64,000 bases of DNA from Rhodobacterales bacterium (GCA_002748265.1 PDRY01000016.1:124001-188000); one strand, 5' to 3'. Counted from the first letter of the stretch, positions 1 through 8,347 are shown. Translations and numbers: made by a program. The notes: generated by a model not told the origin, from the letters alone.

Positions 1-947
1 AGATGGCGCCCGGTGACGTCCTTGCCCATCGCTTCAGCTGCGTCTTCATTGTCGCGGATCGCGCGCATCATGCGGCCCCAGGGGCTCTTGAGCGCGAGCT
101 GCGCCAGCACCAGCAGCAGCACCAGAACAACGGTGAAGAGCAGCGTGTAGTTGAGCTTCACGAAGAGGGTGGAGGCCTCGGTGGCCTCCAGCCCGAACCC
201 GGCGGCGCGCTCCACAAAGGCGGGATCGGCCTGAAGGTCAATCTCGTAGGGCACGGGGCGGGGCAGGCCGATCACGTTCTTCACGCCGCGCGACAGCCAG
301 TCTTCGTTCTTCATGATCGCAATGACGATCTCCGCGATGCCGAGCGTGGCAATCGCCAGATAGTCGGACCGCAGCCCCAAAGCCGTCTTGCCGATCACCC
401 AGGCCGCTCCGGCGGCCAGCAGCGCACCGACCGGCCAGGACAGCAGAACCGGCAAGCCCAGCCCGCCCAGATAGCCCGACAGCGCCGGGTTCACGGATTC
501 GACTGCTTCGACGCCCGGATCGAACACGCCGCGATAGAGGAAAAAGCCGCCAATCAGGATCGCCAGAATGCCAAGGCTGCGGGCCTTGCCGCTGAGCCGC
601 TTGGCGGCGATCACGGCGGCGGCTATCACGCCGACTCCGATGGCAAGCCCGGCCAGAATGCGGGGGCCGCCCGCGGCCCAGGCCTCACCCACCGGCGCGG
701 CAGAGGTCAGCACCACCGCCAGCCCGCCAAGCGCGACAAAGCCCATCACGCCGATATTGAACAGCCCTGCAAACCCCCATTGCAGGTTCACGCCAAGCGC
801 CATGATGGCCGAGATCAGCGCCATGTTCAGGATCGACAGGGACGCGTTCCACGACCCCGAGAAGAACCAGAAATTCGTTGTCCCTTCGAGCAGGAACAGG
901 ACCGCGACGAGACTGAAGAGCAGGACGGAACGGGCAGAGGCGCTCAT
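1..947 (-). CDS. livM: Branched-chain amino acid ABC transporter permease LivM (3' end outside window)
   Basis: Inner-membrane permease of a LivFGHMK-type importer for branched-chain amino acids or related amides. The reading frame (MSASARSVLLFSLV...) is open from its ATG to the left edge, about 315 codons, so the C-terminus is missing. Hydrophobic segments alternate with the LivM/LivH signature region (NLQWGFAGLFNIGVMGF) and the late cytoplasmic loop SPWGRMMRAIRDNEDAAEAMG that contacts the ATPases. The start overlaps the livH stop as ATGA, showing translational coupling. Last visible gene of the minus-strand liv operon. Substrate cannot be told from sequence; some family members carry urea or short amides. 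Confidence 0.93.
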   Translation of the reverse strand, partial: MSASARSVLLFSLVAVLFLLEGTTNFWFFSGSWNASLSILNMALISAIMALGVNLQWGFAGLFNIGVMGFVALGGLAVVLTSAAPVGEAWAAGGPRILAGLAIGVGVIAAAVIAAKRLSGKARSLGILAILIGGFFLYRGVFDPGVEAVESVNPALSGYLGGLGLPVLLSWPVGALLAAGAAWVIGKTALGLRSDYLAIATLGIAEIVIAIMKNEDWLSRGVKNVIGLPRPVPYEIDLQADPAFVERAAGFGLEATEASTLFVKLNYTLLFTVVLVLLLVLAQLALKSPWGRMMRAIRDNEDAAEAMGKDVTGRH

Positions 948-1954
948 AGTGCTTTCCCCTTGAACAGGCCGGTGGGCCTAAACAGCAAGACGATGATGAG
1001 GATGACGAAGCTCACCGCGAATTTGTAATCGGTGGACAAAAGCTGCACGAGCCCGTCCGGGGCGAGACTGTCGGGCAGGGCATAGCCCAGAACCTTTTTC
1101 CACGCATAGGTGATCGTCACCTCCGAAAAGGCGATCACGAACCCCCCGGTGATGGCCCCCAACGGAGAGCCCAGCCCCCCGACAATCGCAGAGGCGAAGA
1201 TCGGCAGCAGAAGCTGGAAATAGGTGAAGGGCTTGAAGCTCTTGTCGAGCCCGTAAAGCACCCCGGCAATGGTCGCGAGCGCCGCCACGATGATCCAGGT
1301 GACCAGCACGACCCGTTCGGGGTTGATGCCCGAGAGCAGCGCCAGGTCTTCGTTGTCCGAATAGGCGCGCATGGATTTTCCGGTGCGGGTGCGGTTCAGG
1401 AACCAAAACAGCAGGGCCACGACGATCACGGCGGTGACAATGGTGATCCCTTGCGTGGTCTTGAACGCGAGCCCTTCGCGCAGGCCGGTCATCTCCTTGA
1501 AGGTGCGGGCCGAAATGATGAAACGCTCTCCATCCGCGAAGCGCTGATCGTCCGGGCCGATGATAATGCGCACAACGCCATTATAGACGAACATGACCCC
1601 CATCGACACGATGACGAGGATCACCGGTACGACCCGTTGCGCCCGGTAGAACCGATAGACCACCTTGTCCGTCAGCAGAACCAGCCCGACCGCGCCCAGG
1701 ATGCCGATGGGCAGCGCCAGCAGCGCCGTGGGCAGGGGGCCAAAGCTGACCCCGGCCGCTTGCAGGCCCCAGGTCGCCAGCACCGTGACCATGGTGCCAA
1801 AGGCCATCGTGTCGCCATGGGCGAAGTTCGAGAACCGCAAGATGCCGTAGATCAGGGTCACCCCAAGCGCCCCAAGCGCAAGCTGCGCACCGTAAGCGGT
1901 GGCGGGGATGATGACGAAATTGGCCAGGGCGACCATAGCGTTCAGGATATCCAT
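944..1954 (-). CDS. livH: Branched-chain amino acid ABC transporter permease LivH
   Basis: Second membrane permease of the liv importer, about 336 residues, the usual size. It opens with a hydrophobic stretch and the family hallmark GALGVTLIYGILRFSNFAHGD near residues 28-48; the loop NRTRTGKSMRAYSDNEDLALLSGINPERV lies near 190-220 and GGLGSPLGAITGGFVIA near 260. ATG at 1954 shares one base with the stop of the upstream small gene (TGATG); a GTG one codon earlier is equally possible, and GAGGAG precedes both. Works with LivM, LivF, LivG and LivK encoded beside it. Confidence 0.94.
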   Translation of the reverse strand: MDILNAMVALANFVIIPATAYGAQLALGALGVTLIYGILRFSNFAHGDTMAFGTMVTVLATWGLQAAGVSFGPLPTALLALPIGILGAVGLVLLTDKVVYRFYRAQRVVPVILVIVSMGVMFVYNGVVRIIIGPDDQRFADGERFIISARTFKEMTGLREGLAFKTTQGITIVTAVIVVALLFWFLNRTRTGKSMRAYSDNEDLALLSGINPERVVLVTWIIVAALATIAGVLYGLDKSFKPFTYFQLLLPIFASAIVGGLGSPLGAITGGFVIAFSEVTITYAWKKVLGYALPDSLAPDGLVQLLSTDYKFAVSFVILIIVLLFRPTGLFKGKAL

Positions 1955-2403
1955 CACTCGATCTCCTCACAGATGCCCAGATAGGTGATCGCCATGGGCA
2001 CAGCGGGCATGTGCAGGCTGTAGCGGGTCGCGCCATCGGCAGCGCGCGTCAGGAGATGCGGCGCGCCTTCGCGGGCAGAGATCACGACGAGCGCGTCGTC
2101 GTCCCACGTGTTGAGTATGAACTGGGTTTCACCATTCATGTCGCTCAGGACCGCTTCTCCGGCCCATGCCATCATGCGCCCGGCCTGGACCGCCTTGCTG
2201 ACGTCCAGATCCGCTTCATAGGTGGTCTGTGCGCACGGCTCGGCGTCGATGCATTCCAGGTCGAAACGGCAGGTGAATTTGGTGGTCTCGGTCTCGACCG
2301 GGGGATAAAGGACCCAGCCTTTGCCGTCCTGCGCCACCGCACCGCCGCCGATCCACAGGAGGAGCGCCGCGCCAGCGACCTTTGTCGTCATCGGGAACCC
2401 CAT
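1954..2403 (-). CDS. Small exported protein inside the liv operon, function unknown
   Basis: About 149 residues beginning MGFPMTTKVAGAALLLWIGGGAVAQ, a clear Sec-type signal peptide with likely cleavage after AVA. The mature part has four cysteines, three of them close together near the N-terminus (KFTCRF, LECIDAEPCAQT) and one near the end (LGICEE), suggesting a disulfide-bonded periplasmic protein. The ATG was chosen because GGGAGG sits six bases upstream; a GTG overlapping the livF stop is an alternative. It is wedged between livF and livH with overlapping ends, so it is co-translated with the transporter. I do not recognise the family; an accessory of the uptake system is only an inference. 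Confidence 0.75.
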   Translation of the reverse strand: MGFPMTTKVAGAALLLWIGGGAVAQDGKGWVLYPPVETETTKFTCRFDLECIDAEPCAQTTYEADLDVSKAVQAGRMMAWAGEAVLSDMNGETQFILNTWDDDALVVISAREGAPHLLTRAADGATRYSLHMPAVPMAITYLGICEEIE

Positions 2404-2405
2404 GC

Positions 2406-3233
2406 TCACCCTCCCAGGAAGGTGCGGCGCACCTCGTCATCGGCCATCAGCTCGGCGCCGGTGCCGGTATGGGCGTTCGCCCCCTGCACCAGCACATAGG
2501 CCTTGTCGGCAATGGCCATCGCCTGTTGGGCATTCTGTTCCACCATCAGCACCGGCAGCCCGGTCCGCGACACTTCGATAATGCGGTCGAACAACTCATC
2601 CATCACGATGGGAGACACCCCTGCCGTGGGTTCGTCCAGCATCAGGACCTTGGGCTGGGTCATCAGAGCGCGCCCCACGGCGACCTGCTGGCGCTGCCCG
2701 CCCGACAGCTCTCCGGCGGCTTGGTGGCGTTTATCCTTGAGGATCGGGAACAGCTCATAGACCTGCTCCATCGTGGCCTTGATGTCGTCCTCGCGGATGA
2801 AGGCCCCCATTTCCAGGTTCTCCTCCACGGTCATCGACGTGAAGATGTTGTTCACCTGCGGCACGAACCCCATGCCTTTGCGCACGCGGTCCTGCGGGGT
2901 CAGCTCGCTGATCTCTTCGCCGTCAAGGATCACCATCCCGCCGCGCAGATCGAGCATGCCGAACAGGGCCTTCATGGCGGTGGATTTGCCCGCGCCGTTG
3001 GGGCCGACGATCACCGCGATTTCACCCTGATCGACGCTGATCGAGCAGTCGTTGAGGATATTGGGGCCCTTGCCATAGCCGCCGGACATCTTCTCGCCGC
3101 GCAGGAAGGCGCCGCTGCCGCCGATGTAATCTGCGCTGCCCGACTGGCGGGTCGGGTCGATCTCGGCGCGGTGCCCGGCCTTGGTGATCGAGCGGTCGTT
3201 GTTGCCGCGATCGTCCTGATAGGCGTTGCTCAT
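2406..3233 (-). CDS. livF: Branched-chain amino acid ABC transporter ATP-binding protein LivF
   Basis: ATPase subunit of the liv importer. Walker A GPNGAGKST lies near residue 78, the signature LSGGQRQQ near 157 and Walker B VLMLDEPTAGVSP near 176; the VEQNAQQAMAIAD motif is typical of LivF. At 275 residues it is about 40 longer than usual because of a polar N-terminal extension (MSNAYQDDRGNNDRSITKAG). Start and stop overlap its neighbours as ATGA/GTGA. The extension could mean the true start is internal, but the upstream ATG has GGGAGC before it and overlaps livG exactly. Confidence 0.95.
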   Translation of the reverse strand: MSNAYQDDRGNNDRSITKAGHRAEIDPTRQSGSADYIGGSGAFLRGEKMSGGYGKGPNILNDCSISVDQGEIAVIVGPNGAGKSTAMKALFGMLDLRGGMVILDGEEISELTPQDRVRKGMGFVPQVNNIFTSMTVEENLEMGAFIREDDIKATMEQVYELFPILKDKRHQAAGELSGGQRQQVAVGRALMTQPKVLMLDEPTAGVSPIVMDELFDRIIEVSRTGLPVLMVEQNAQQAMAIADKAYVLVQGANAHTGTGAELMADDEVRRTFLGG

Positions 3234-4012
3234 GCTCCCACCATATCCTTGTTCTTGAGGCCACGGCCCAGATAAGCTTCGATCACGGCCTCGTTTTGCA
3301 TGATCTCGGCGGCGGAGCCTTCGGCCAGAACGTGCCCTTCGGCCATGACGATCACCGGATCGCAGAGCCGTTTGATGAACTCCATGTCGTGCTCGATCAT
3401 GCAGAACGTGTAGCCGCGTTCCTGGTTCAGCCGCTGGATCGCGTCACCGATTGTGTTCAGCAAGGTCCGGTTCACACCGGCGCCGACCTCGTCGAGAAAC
3501 ACGATCTTGGCGTCCACCATCATCGTGCGGCCCAGCTCCAGCAGTTTCTTTTGTCCGCCGGACAGGTTCCCGGCCTTCTCATCCGCCAGATGATAGATCG
3601 TCAGGAAATCGAGCACCTCATCGGCCTTTTCGGCCAGAAGACGGTCCTCGCGGGCGATCTGGCCGCGCTTGAACCAGGCGTTCCAGAGCGTCTCTCCGGT
3701 CTGACCGCCGGGGACCATCATCAGGTTCTCGCGCACGGTCATGGAGGAAAACTCATGGGCGATCTGGAACGTGCGCAGCAGCCCCTTGTGGAACAGCACA
3801 TGGGGCGCGAGCCCGGTGATCTCCTCACCGTCCATGTAGACCCGGCCTTCAGTCGGGGGCAGGCGCCCGGCGACGACGTTGAACAGCGTGGTCTTGCCCG
3901 CGCCATTGGGGCCAATCAGCCCGGTTATCGTGCCCTCGGCAATCTCAAGCGAGGCGCCATCGACGGCTCGAAAGCCGCCAAAGGACTTCACCAGCCCTTC
4001 GACCTTGATCAT
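3230..4012 (-). CDS. livG: Branched-chain amino acid ABC transporter ATP-binding protein LivG
   Basis: Second ATPase of the liv importer, 260 residues. Walker A GPNGAGKTT is near residue 37, signature LSGGQKKLLELGR near 150, Walker B IVFLDEVGAGVN near 170 and the H-switch in IEHDMEFIKRLCDPVIVMAEGHVLAEG near 205. The start MIKVEGLVKSFGG was chosen over an upstream in-frame codon because GGGGACAG precedes it at normal spacing. The Walker B glutamate is followed by V rather than P (DEV for the common DEP), a minor family variation. Coupled to livF by a four-base overlap. Confidence 0.95.
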   Translation of the reverse strand: MIKVEGLVKSFGGFRAVDGASLEIAEGTITGLIGPNGAGKTTLFNVVAGRLPPTEGRVYMDGEEITGLAPHVLFHKGLLRTFQIAHEFSSMTVRENLMMVPGGQTGETLWNAWFKRGQIAREDRLLAEKADEVLDFLTIYHLADEKAGNLSGGQKKLLELGRTMMVDAKIVFLDEVGAGVNRTLLNTIGDAIQRLNQERGYTFCMIEHDMEFIKRLCDPVIVMAEGHVLAEGSAAEIMQNEAVIEAYLGRGLKNKDMVGA

Positions 4013-4062
4013 ATCGCTGTCCCCTGTCGGACGTGTTTTTCTTGGGGAGCAGGGATTACCCT

Positions 4063-4091
4063 GCAAAAACGGCGCGGGAAACCCCCGCGCC
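4063..4091 (-). terminator. Intrinsic terminator-like hairpin between livK and livG
   Basis: Perfect 8-bp stem GGCGCGGG/CCCGCGCC with a five-base loop, followed on the minus strand by GTTTTTG. It lies directly after livK and before livG in the same operon, so it probably trims or partially terminates the message and raises the binding protein above the membrane subunits. A T-run also follows on the plus strand, but no plus-strand gene ends here. Confidence 0.75.
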
Positions 4092-4107
4092 GCCTTTTTT
4101 TGCGTGA

Positions 4108-5286
4108 TCAGCGATAGCCGACGGTGGTGATCTCGCCGCCCTCGATCACGATCTCGCGGAAGGTGCCGGCGCTTTCGCCCGGCTCGATCATTTCGATGGC
4201 GGTGACGCCTTCGTAGTTGATCTCTTCGCCCGCCGCGAGCAGCTCAAGCGCCTTGCCCAGCTGGCCTGGCAGGATCACTTCGCCCGGCGCGTTGGCCACG
4301 CTCATGACGTGGTCCTTGTAGTCGCCCGGTGCGGTGGAACCCGCAGCCTGCATGGCCAGCATGATCAGCGCGGCGGCGTCATAGGCTTCCCCCGCGTAGG
4401 GGCCGGTGGGATCGAACGCGTCGCCAGCAAGCGCTGCGAACATGTCCGCGCCATCGCCCTTGGCGGCGGCGTTCTGCCCACGCGAGCCTTCGATTTCGTC
4501 ACCGAAATTGGCGGTCAGCGTGTCCGACAGCATCCCGTCGGGGAAGTGGAACGTGTCGAACGCACCCTGATCGAGCGCCGCGCGCACGATGCCGGAGCCG
4601 CCCTGATCCACGTAGCCCGCGACGACCAGAACCTCACCGCCCGCAGCGGCCAGAGCCCCCACTTCGGCGGAGTAGTCGGCCTTGCCGTCTTCATGCGCGG
4701 CGACGATGGTCACGGTGCCACCCGCTTCTTCGAAGGAGGCTTTCAGGCTGTCGGCAAGACCCTTGCCGTAGTCATTGTTGGTGTAGGTGATGGCGATCTC
4801 TTCGACACCGTTTTCGCGCAGGATCTCGGACATGACGACCGACTGGCGTGCATCCGACGGGGCGGTGCGGAAGAACAGGCCGTTATCATCGGCTTCGGAG
4901 AGCGCCGGCGACGTGGCGGACGGCGAAATCATCACCATACCGTTCGGCATGGCCACATTCGCCAGGATCGCGCCGGTCACGCCAGAGCAGGCCGCGCCGA
5001 CAAAGCCGGACACGCCGTCACCGGTGATGACCCGCTCGGCCACGGAGGTGGCGGCCGCCGCGTCCACACAGGTGCTGTCGCCGCGCACGGGGGTGACGGT
5101 CTTGCCATCCAGCAGCTTGCCGCTCTCGGAGACTTCGCTCATCGCCAGCTCCGCGCCGCCCGCGATGGCGGGGGTCAGGGATTCGATCGGGCCGGTGAAG
5201 CCCAGCACGACGCCCATCTTCACCTCATCGGCGGTGGCGGCGGTGGTCAGAAGGGTGGCCGTGGTGGCTAGCAGCAGTTTTTTCAT
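4108..5286 (-). CDS. livK: Branched-chain amino acid ABC transporter substrate-binding protein LivK
   Basis: Periplasmic binding protein of the liv importer, 392 residues. The signal peptide is MKKLLLATTATLLTTAATA, then the mature fold begins EVKMGVVLGFTGPIESLTPAIAGGAELA. Two lobes typical of type-I periplasmic binding proteins follow (YTNNDYGKGLADSLKASFEEAGG near 190). GGGAGG stands nine bases before the ATG, so a much longer in-frame upstream extension is rejected. First gene of the operon, with a hairpin behind it. The ligand is unknown. Confidence 0.95.
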   Translation of the reverse strand: MKKLLLATTATLLTTAATADEVKMGVVLGFTGPIESLTPAIAGGAELAMSEVSESGKLLDGKTVTPVRGDSTCVDAAAATSVAERVITGDGVSGFVGAACSGVTGAILANVAMPNGMVMISPSATSPALSEADDNGLFFRTAPSDARQSVVMSEILRENGVEEIAITYTNNDYGKGLADSLKASFEEAGGTVTIVAAHEDGKADYSAEVGALAAAGGEVLVVAGYVDQGGSGIVRAALDQGAFDTFHFPDGMLSDTLTANFGDEIEGSRGQNAAAKGDGADMFAALAGDAFDPTGPYAGEAYDAAALIMLAMQAAGSTAPGDYKDHVMSVANAPGEVILPGQLGKALELLAAGEEINYEGVTAIEMIEPGESAGTFREIVIEGGEITTVGYR

Positions 5287-5387
5287 TCGAGTAACCTCCC
5301 AAAGGTTCTGTTGGTGCGCGGAGCCTAGAGACCCGCTTGCCCAATGGGAAGGGCCGATCTGCGCCGCCTGCTGCTGGCCGGAGCGCG

Positions 5388-5627
5388 TCAGTGCGGCGCG
5401 GCCTGCGCGCCCAGCACCCGCGCAGCGATCCGCTGCAATACCGGACCGGCCAGAACCGAGATGACAAAGGCACTGGGCCAGGCGATCAGGAAATTTTGGC
5501 CCCATGCCGGGAGCCAGCCCGCGCCGAACCCGGTGGCCAGCCCGGAAAAGAGCCCGGTGAGCGCGCTCGCAATTGTCGCGGCCATCATGAGCGAGGTCAG
5601 AAGACGACGTTTGGTGTCGAGGGTCAT
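5388..5627 (-). CDS. DUF2798 small membrane protein
   Basis: 79 residues with two predicted membrane helices (LLTSLMMAATIASALTGLFSGL and NFLIAWPSAFVISVLAGPVLQRI), matching the layout of the DUF2798 family, including the central W-x(7)-W-P-type segment. GGAAAG lies before the ATG. It diverges from a marR gene across 66 bases containing a perfect palindrome, so it is the probable target of that regulator. DUF2798 proteins have no settled biochemical function. Confidence 0.82.
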   Translation of the reverse strand: MTLDTKRRLLTSLMMAATIASALTGLFSGLATGFGAGWLPAWGQNFLIAWPSAFVISVLAGPVLQRIAARVLGAQAAPH

Positions 5628-5669
5628 GGCGGCTTTCCTTTCGAATCGATGATCGGTAATGTCAGGAAG

Positions 5670-5684
5670 CTTATATGATATAAG
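5670..5684. promoter_or_regulatory. Palindrome CTTATATGATATAAG, candidate MarR operator
   Basis: Perfect 7-bp inverted repeat around one central base, lying between the divergent DUF2798 and marR genes and ending nine bases before the marR ATG. It overlaps the marR ribosome-binding region (AAGGAT). Size, symmetry and position fit an autorepressor operator. The assignment is inferred from position. Confidence 0.6.
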
Positions 5685-5693
5685 GATACTGAT

Positions 5694-6134
5694 ATGCAAG
5701 GTGAGGAGACTGAAAACCGATCCCCACGGGTGGGCCATCTTGTGAAGGAAGCGCAGCTTGCGATCCGGGCCGAGATGGAAAATGCGCTTGGGCCGTGCAA
5801 CCTGACCCTCGCGCAGTTCAAGGTGATCGAACACCTGTCGCGGCACCCCGGCGATTCCAACGCCGATCTGGCCCGCGCGGGGTTTGTCACCGCACAATCC
5901 ATGCAGTCCATCCTCGCCAGGCTCGAAAGCGCAGGTCTTATTGAACGCAAGCCCGATCCCAAGGGCGGGCGTCGGTTGATCAGCCGCTTGACCCCAGCCG
6001 GGCGGGACGTGGTGGAGCAAGCCTGCGCGTGTGTCGCGCCGGTCGAGCAGGCGGTCATAGAGGCAATTGCGCCGCTCGATCCAGAGCCGTTCTGCGCTGC
6101 GCTGATCCGGATCCGGGACCAGATCGGTGCCTAG
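5694..6134 (+). CDS. MarR family transcriptional regulator
   Basis: 146-residue winged-helix repressor. The DNA-binding part is near residues 40-95: LTLAQFKVIEHLSRHPGDSNADLARAGFVTAQSMQSILARLESAGLIERKPDPKGGRRLISRLTPAG (wing at GGRR), flanked by dimerisation helices. The AAGGAT before the ATG overlaps a perfect palindrome, consistent with autoregulation. Divergent from a DUF2798 membrane protein. The effector is unknown; members commonly sense phenolics or oxidants. Confidence 0.9.
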   Translation: MQGEETENRSPRVGHLVKEAQLAIRAEMENALGPCNLTLAQFKVIEHLSRHPGDSNADLARAGFVTAQSMQSILARLESAGLIERKPDPKGGRRLISRLTPAGRDVVEQACACVAPVEQAVIEAIAPLDPEPFCAALIRIRDQIGA

Positions 6135-6137
6135 GGC

Positions 6138-7133
6138 TCAGGACTTGGCGCTCTGACTGCCGCGTTCGCGATAGGGGGTGATCTGGTAATGCCCCCGATA
6201 GCATTTCGAGAAATGCGACGGAGAGGTGAAGCCGCAGGCCAGGGCCACATTGATCACGCTCATATCGGTCTGCATCAAGAGGTTGCGGGCCTTGGCCAGA
6301 CGCAGCTCCATATAATACCGCTTGGGCGAGCGGTTCAGGTAGCGGCGGAACAGCCGCTCCAACTGGCGCGTGGACATGCCCGCCTGCGCCGCCAGCAGCG
6401 ACGGGCTGACCGGCTCTTCGATATTGCTTTCCATCTCCTGGATGACCTGGGACAGCTTCGGGTGGCGCACGCCGATCCGGGTCGGGATCGACAGGCGCTG
6501 CGTGTCCTGATCGGTGCGGATCGTGCTGTAGATCATCTGATCGGCCACCGCGTTGGCCAGATCCTCGCCCCAATGGTCCGCAATCAGTTTCAACATCAGG
6601 TCGATAGAGGCGGTGCCCCCGGCGGTGGTCATGCGGGTGCCATCGACGACAAAGACAGATTTCGTCAGATCGACCTCGGCGAATTCCTCCAGGAAGCTGT
6701 CGTGGTTCTCCCAGTGGATGGTCGCACGGCGGTCGTCCAGAAGGCCCGCGCGTGCGAGCACATAGCTGGCGGTGCACAGCCCGGCGATGGCGATTCCGCG
6801 TCGGGCCTCCCGGCGCAGCCAGTTCAGCAGCGGCTTCGACGTTGCAGCATGCACTTCCATCCCGCCGCACAGGACCAAAATGTCGTCGCGCGCCAGCTCC
6901 GGGAGCGGCGCGTCCAACGGAAAGGCAATCCCGGCGGAGCACTCGACCGCAGTCCCTTCGCCCGTCAGGAGCCATTCATAGAGTGGGCGCCCGGCCATGC
7001 GGTTGGCGATGCGCAGCGCCTCGACCGCACCGCTGAAGGACAGCATGGAGAACTGCGGAAGCAGAGCAAAGACAAAGCGTTGCGTGCGCTCGGGCGCCGC
7101 CGAAAGCGGTATGCTCTGATCCTGTGCGTCCAC
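6138..7133 (-). CDS. GlxA family transcriptional regulator (DJ-1/PfpI-like domain plus AraC HTH)
   Basis: 331 residues. Residues about 20-190 form a class-I glutamine-amidotransferase-like domain with the elbow AGLCTASYVLARAGLLDD and the following HWEN typical of GlxA/GbdR regulators. Residues about 220-325 are an AraC double helix-turn-helix (SLLAAQAGMSTRQLERLFRRYLNRSPKRYY ... VINVALACGFTSPSHFSKCYRGHYQITP). Relatives in Pseudomonas control glycine betaine, carnitine or arginine catabolism, but no such target gene lies alongside here. Convergent with marR, with only three bases between the stops. Confidence 0.9.
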   Translation of the reverse strand: MDAQDQSIPLSAAPERTQRFVFALLPQFSMLSFSGAVEALRIANRMAGRPLYEWLLTGEGTAVECSAGIAFPLDAPLPELARDDILVLCGGMEVHAATSKPLLNWLRREARRGIAIAGLCTASYVLARAGLLDDRRATIHWENHDSFLEEFAEVDLTKSVFVVDGTRMTTAGGTASIDLMLKLIADHWGEDLANAVADQMIYSTIRTDQDTQRLSIPTRIGVRHPKLSQVIQEMESNIEEPVSPSLLAAQAGMSTRQLERLFRRYLNRSPKRYYMELRLAKARNLLMQTDMSVINVALACGFTSPSHFSKCYRGHYQITPYRERGSQSAKS

Positions 7134-7309
7134 CTGTGCCCCCCTTGGTCCGAGTCGATCCGAAGACTATCGCCGCGAATGTGGAACGGGCGCAAGCCGC
7201 CCCGGACCTGCGCGCGCTTCACACCCGCGTATCTTCGGGGCAGTAACAGGGCTGCGAGAGGGGCGTCGATGGCTTGGCGTCATCGGGAACCTGCCAAAGG
7301 AGGGCCGCC

Positions 7310-8110
7310 ATGAGCAGCACGGGTTTCTTCATTGCCTCCAAACTGGTCTGGGCACTGATCCAGCCGGGCACATGGTTGATCGCGGGGCTGGCCTTCGCCG
7401 CTGTGGCCCTGATGCGGGGGCATGTGCGGGCCGGGCGGCGGATGGTGCTGGTGACCCTTGCCGCGATGCTTGCGATTGCGGTGCTCCCGCTTGGGGATCT
7501 TGCGCTGCGGCCGCTGGAGCTGCGCCACCCGCGCAACCCTGATCTGACACGCGTCGACGGGATTGTGATCCTAGGGTTTTCAAACAGCGGAGAGGATGCG
7601 GCGCATTGGGGGCAGGTGCCCTTGTCCGATGCCGCCGAACGGCTCACCGAGGGGCTGACGCTCGCGCGGCGGTTCCCCAATGCAAAAGTCATCTTTACCG
7701 GCGGCGTGGCCACGCTGCGCGATCCCGAGGGCGAGAGCCTGACCCCCGATGCCGAGGGCATGGGGCGGATTCTCACGGGGCTTGGCCTGTCTTCGGATCG
7801 TCTGATCCTTGAGCCGAAGGCCCGCAACACGCGGGAGAACGCGGCGCGCGCGCTCCCCCTCGCGGCGCCTAAGGACGGAGAGACCTGGGTGCTGGTGACG
7901 AGCGCCTTCCACATGCCCCGCGCTATGGAGAGCTTTGCCCGCGCGGGATGGCCCGAGATGATCGCCTATCCGGTGGATTTTCGCAGTAGCGTGCCGGGGC
8001 AGGGTGGTCTGTCCTGGGGGCTCATCGACGGGCTGGCGAAGCTCGACACCGCGTTGCGGGAATATGTGGGGCTTTGGGCTTACCGCCTGACCGCGCCCGG
8101 CGGAGACTGA
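7310..8110 (+). CDS. YdcF family (DUF218) membrane-anchored protein
   Basis: 266 residues. Two hydrophobic helices fill residues about 15-75 (FFIASKLVWALIQPGTWLIAGLAFAAVALM, MVLVTLAAMLAIAVLPLG), then the DUF218 Rossmann-like domain: DGIVILGF near 82, AKVIFTGGVATLRDPEGESLTPDAEGMGRIL near 125 and VLVTSAFHMPRAMESF near 190. The start follows AAAGGAGGG at ideal spacing. E. coli YdcF binds S-adenosylmethionine and SanA/ElyC relatives act in envelope biogenesis; the role here is open. Confidence 0.88.
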   Translation: MSSTGFFIASKLVWALIQPGTWLIAGLAFAAVALMRGHVRAGRRMVLVTLAAMLAIAVLPLGDLALRPLELRHPRNPDLTRVDGIVILGFSNSGEDAAHWGQVPLSDAAERLTEGLTLARRFPNAKVIFTGGVATLRDPEGESLTPDAEGMGRILTGLGLSSDRLILEPKARNTRENAARALPLAAPKDGETWVLVTSAFHMPRAMESFARAGWPEMIAYPVDFRSSVPGQGGLSWGLIDGLAKLDTALREYVGLWAYRLTAPGGD

Positions 8111-8245
8111 GCCGCATTTTGTGCAAAAAGCCACAGCTTGGCACCTTTCCGCCTAGGAGGCGCAGGCCCTGCCCGGAAAATGCCACATTTCGCCCGGATC
8201 GTTCCTAGGTCTTGTTCACGAGTGCTGAGGCGAAAGGAAAAAACC

Positions 8246-8338
8246 ATGAGCAGCCCCCGGTCCGACAAGCCGCAAAAGCCGGCGAAACCGCAAAAACCCC
8301 AAGCGCCGGTGCAGTTCACCGATTTTGCGGCGATCTGA
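8246..8338 (+). CDS. Possible 30-residue Pro/Lys-rich small protein
   Basis: A 30-codon ORF, MSSPRSDKPQKPAKPQKP... ending FTDFAAI, with GAAAGGAAA placed about seven bases before the ATG. Composition is lysine, proline and glutamine repeats (KPQKPAKPQKPQ), with no hydrophobic segment. It sits alone between the YdcF gene and the ndk terminator. No family recognised. The good ribosome-binding site favours a real gene; low-complexity content argues for caution. Confidence 0.4.
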   Translation: MSSPRSDKPQKPAKPQKPQAPVQFTDFAAI

Positions 8339-8347
8339 GCCGCGCAT

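Noticed and set aside
3-1028. Plus-strand frame of 341 codons opposite livM/livH
   Set aside because: Composition is His/Gln/Gly-rich shadow sequence; minus strand encodes LivM and LivH with overlapping ends.
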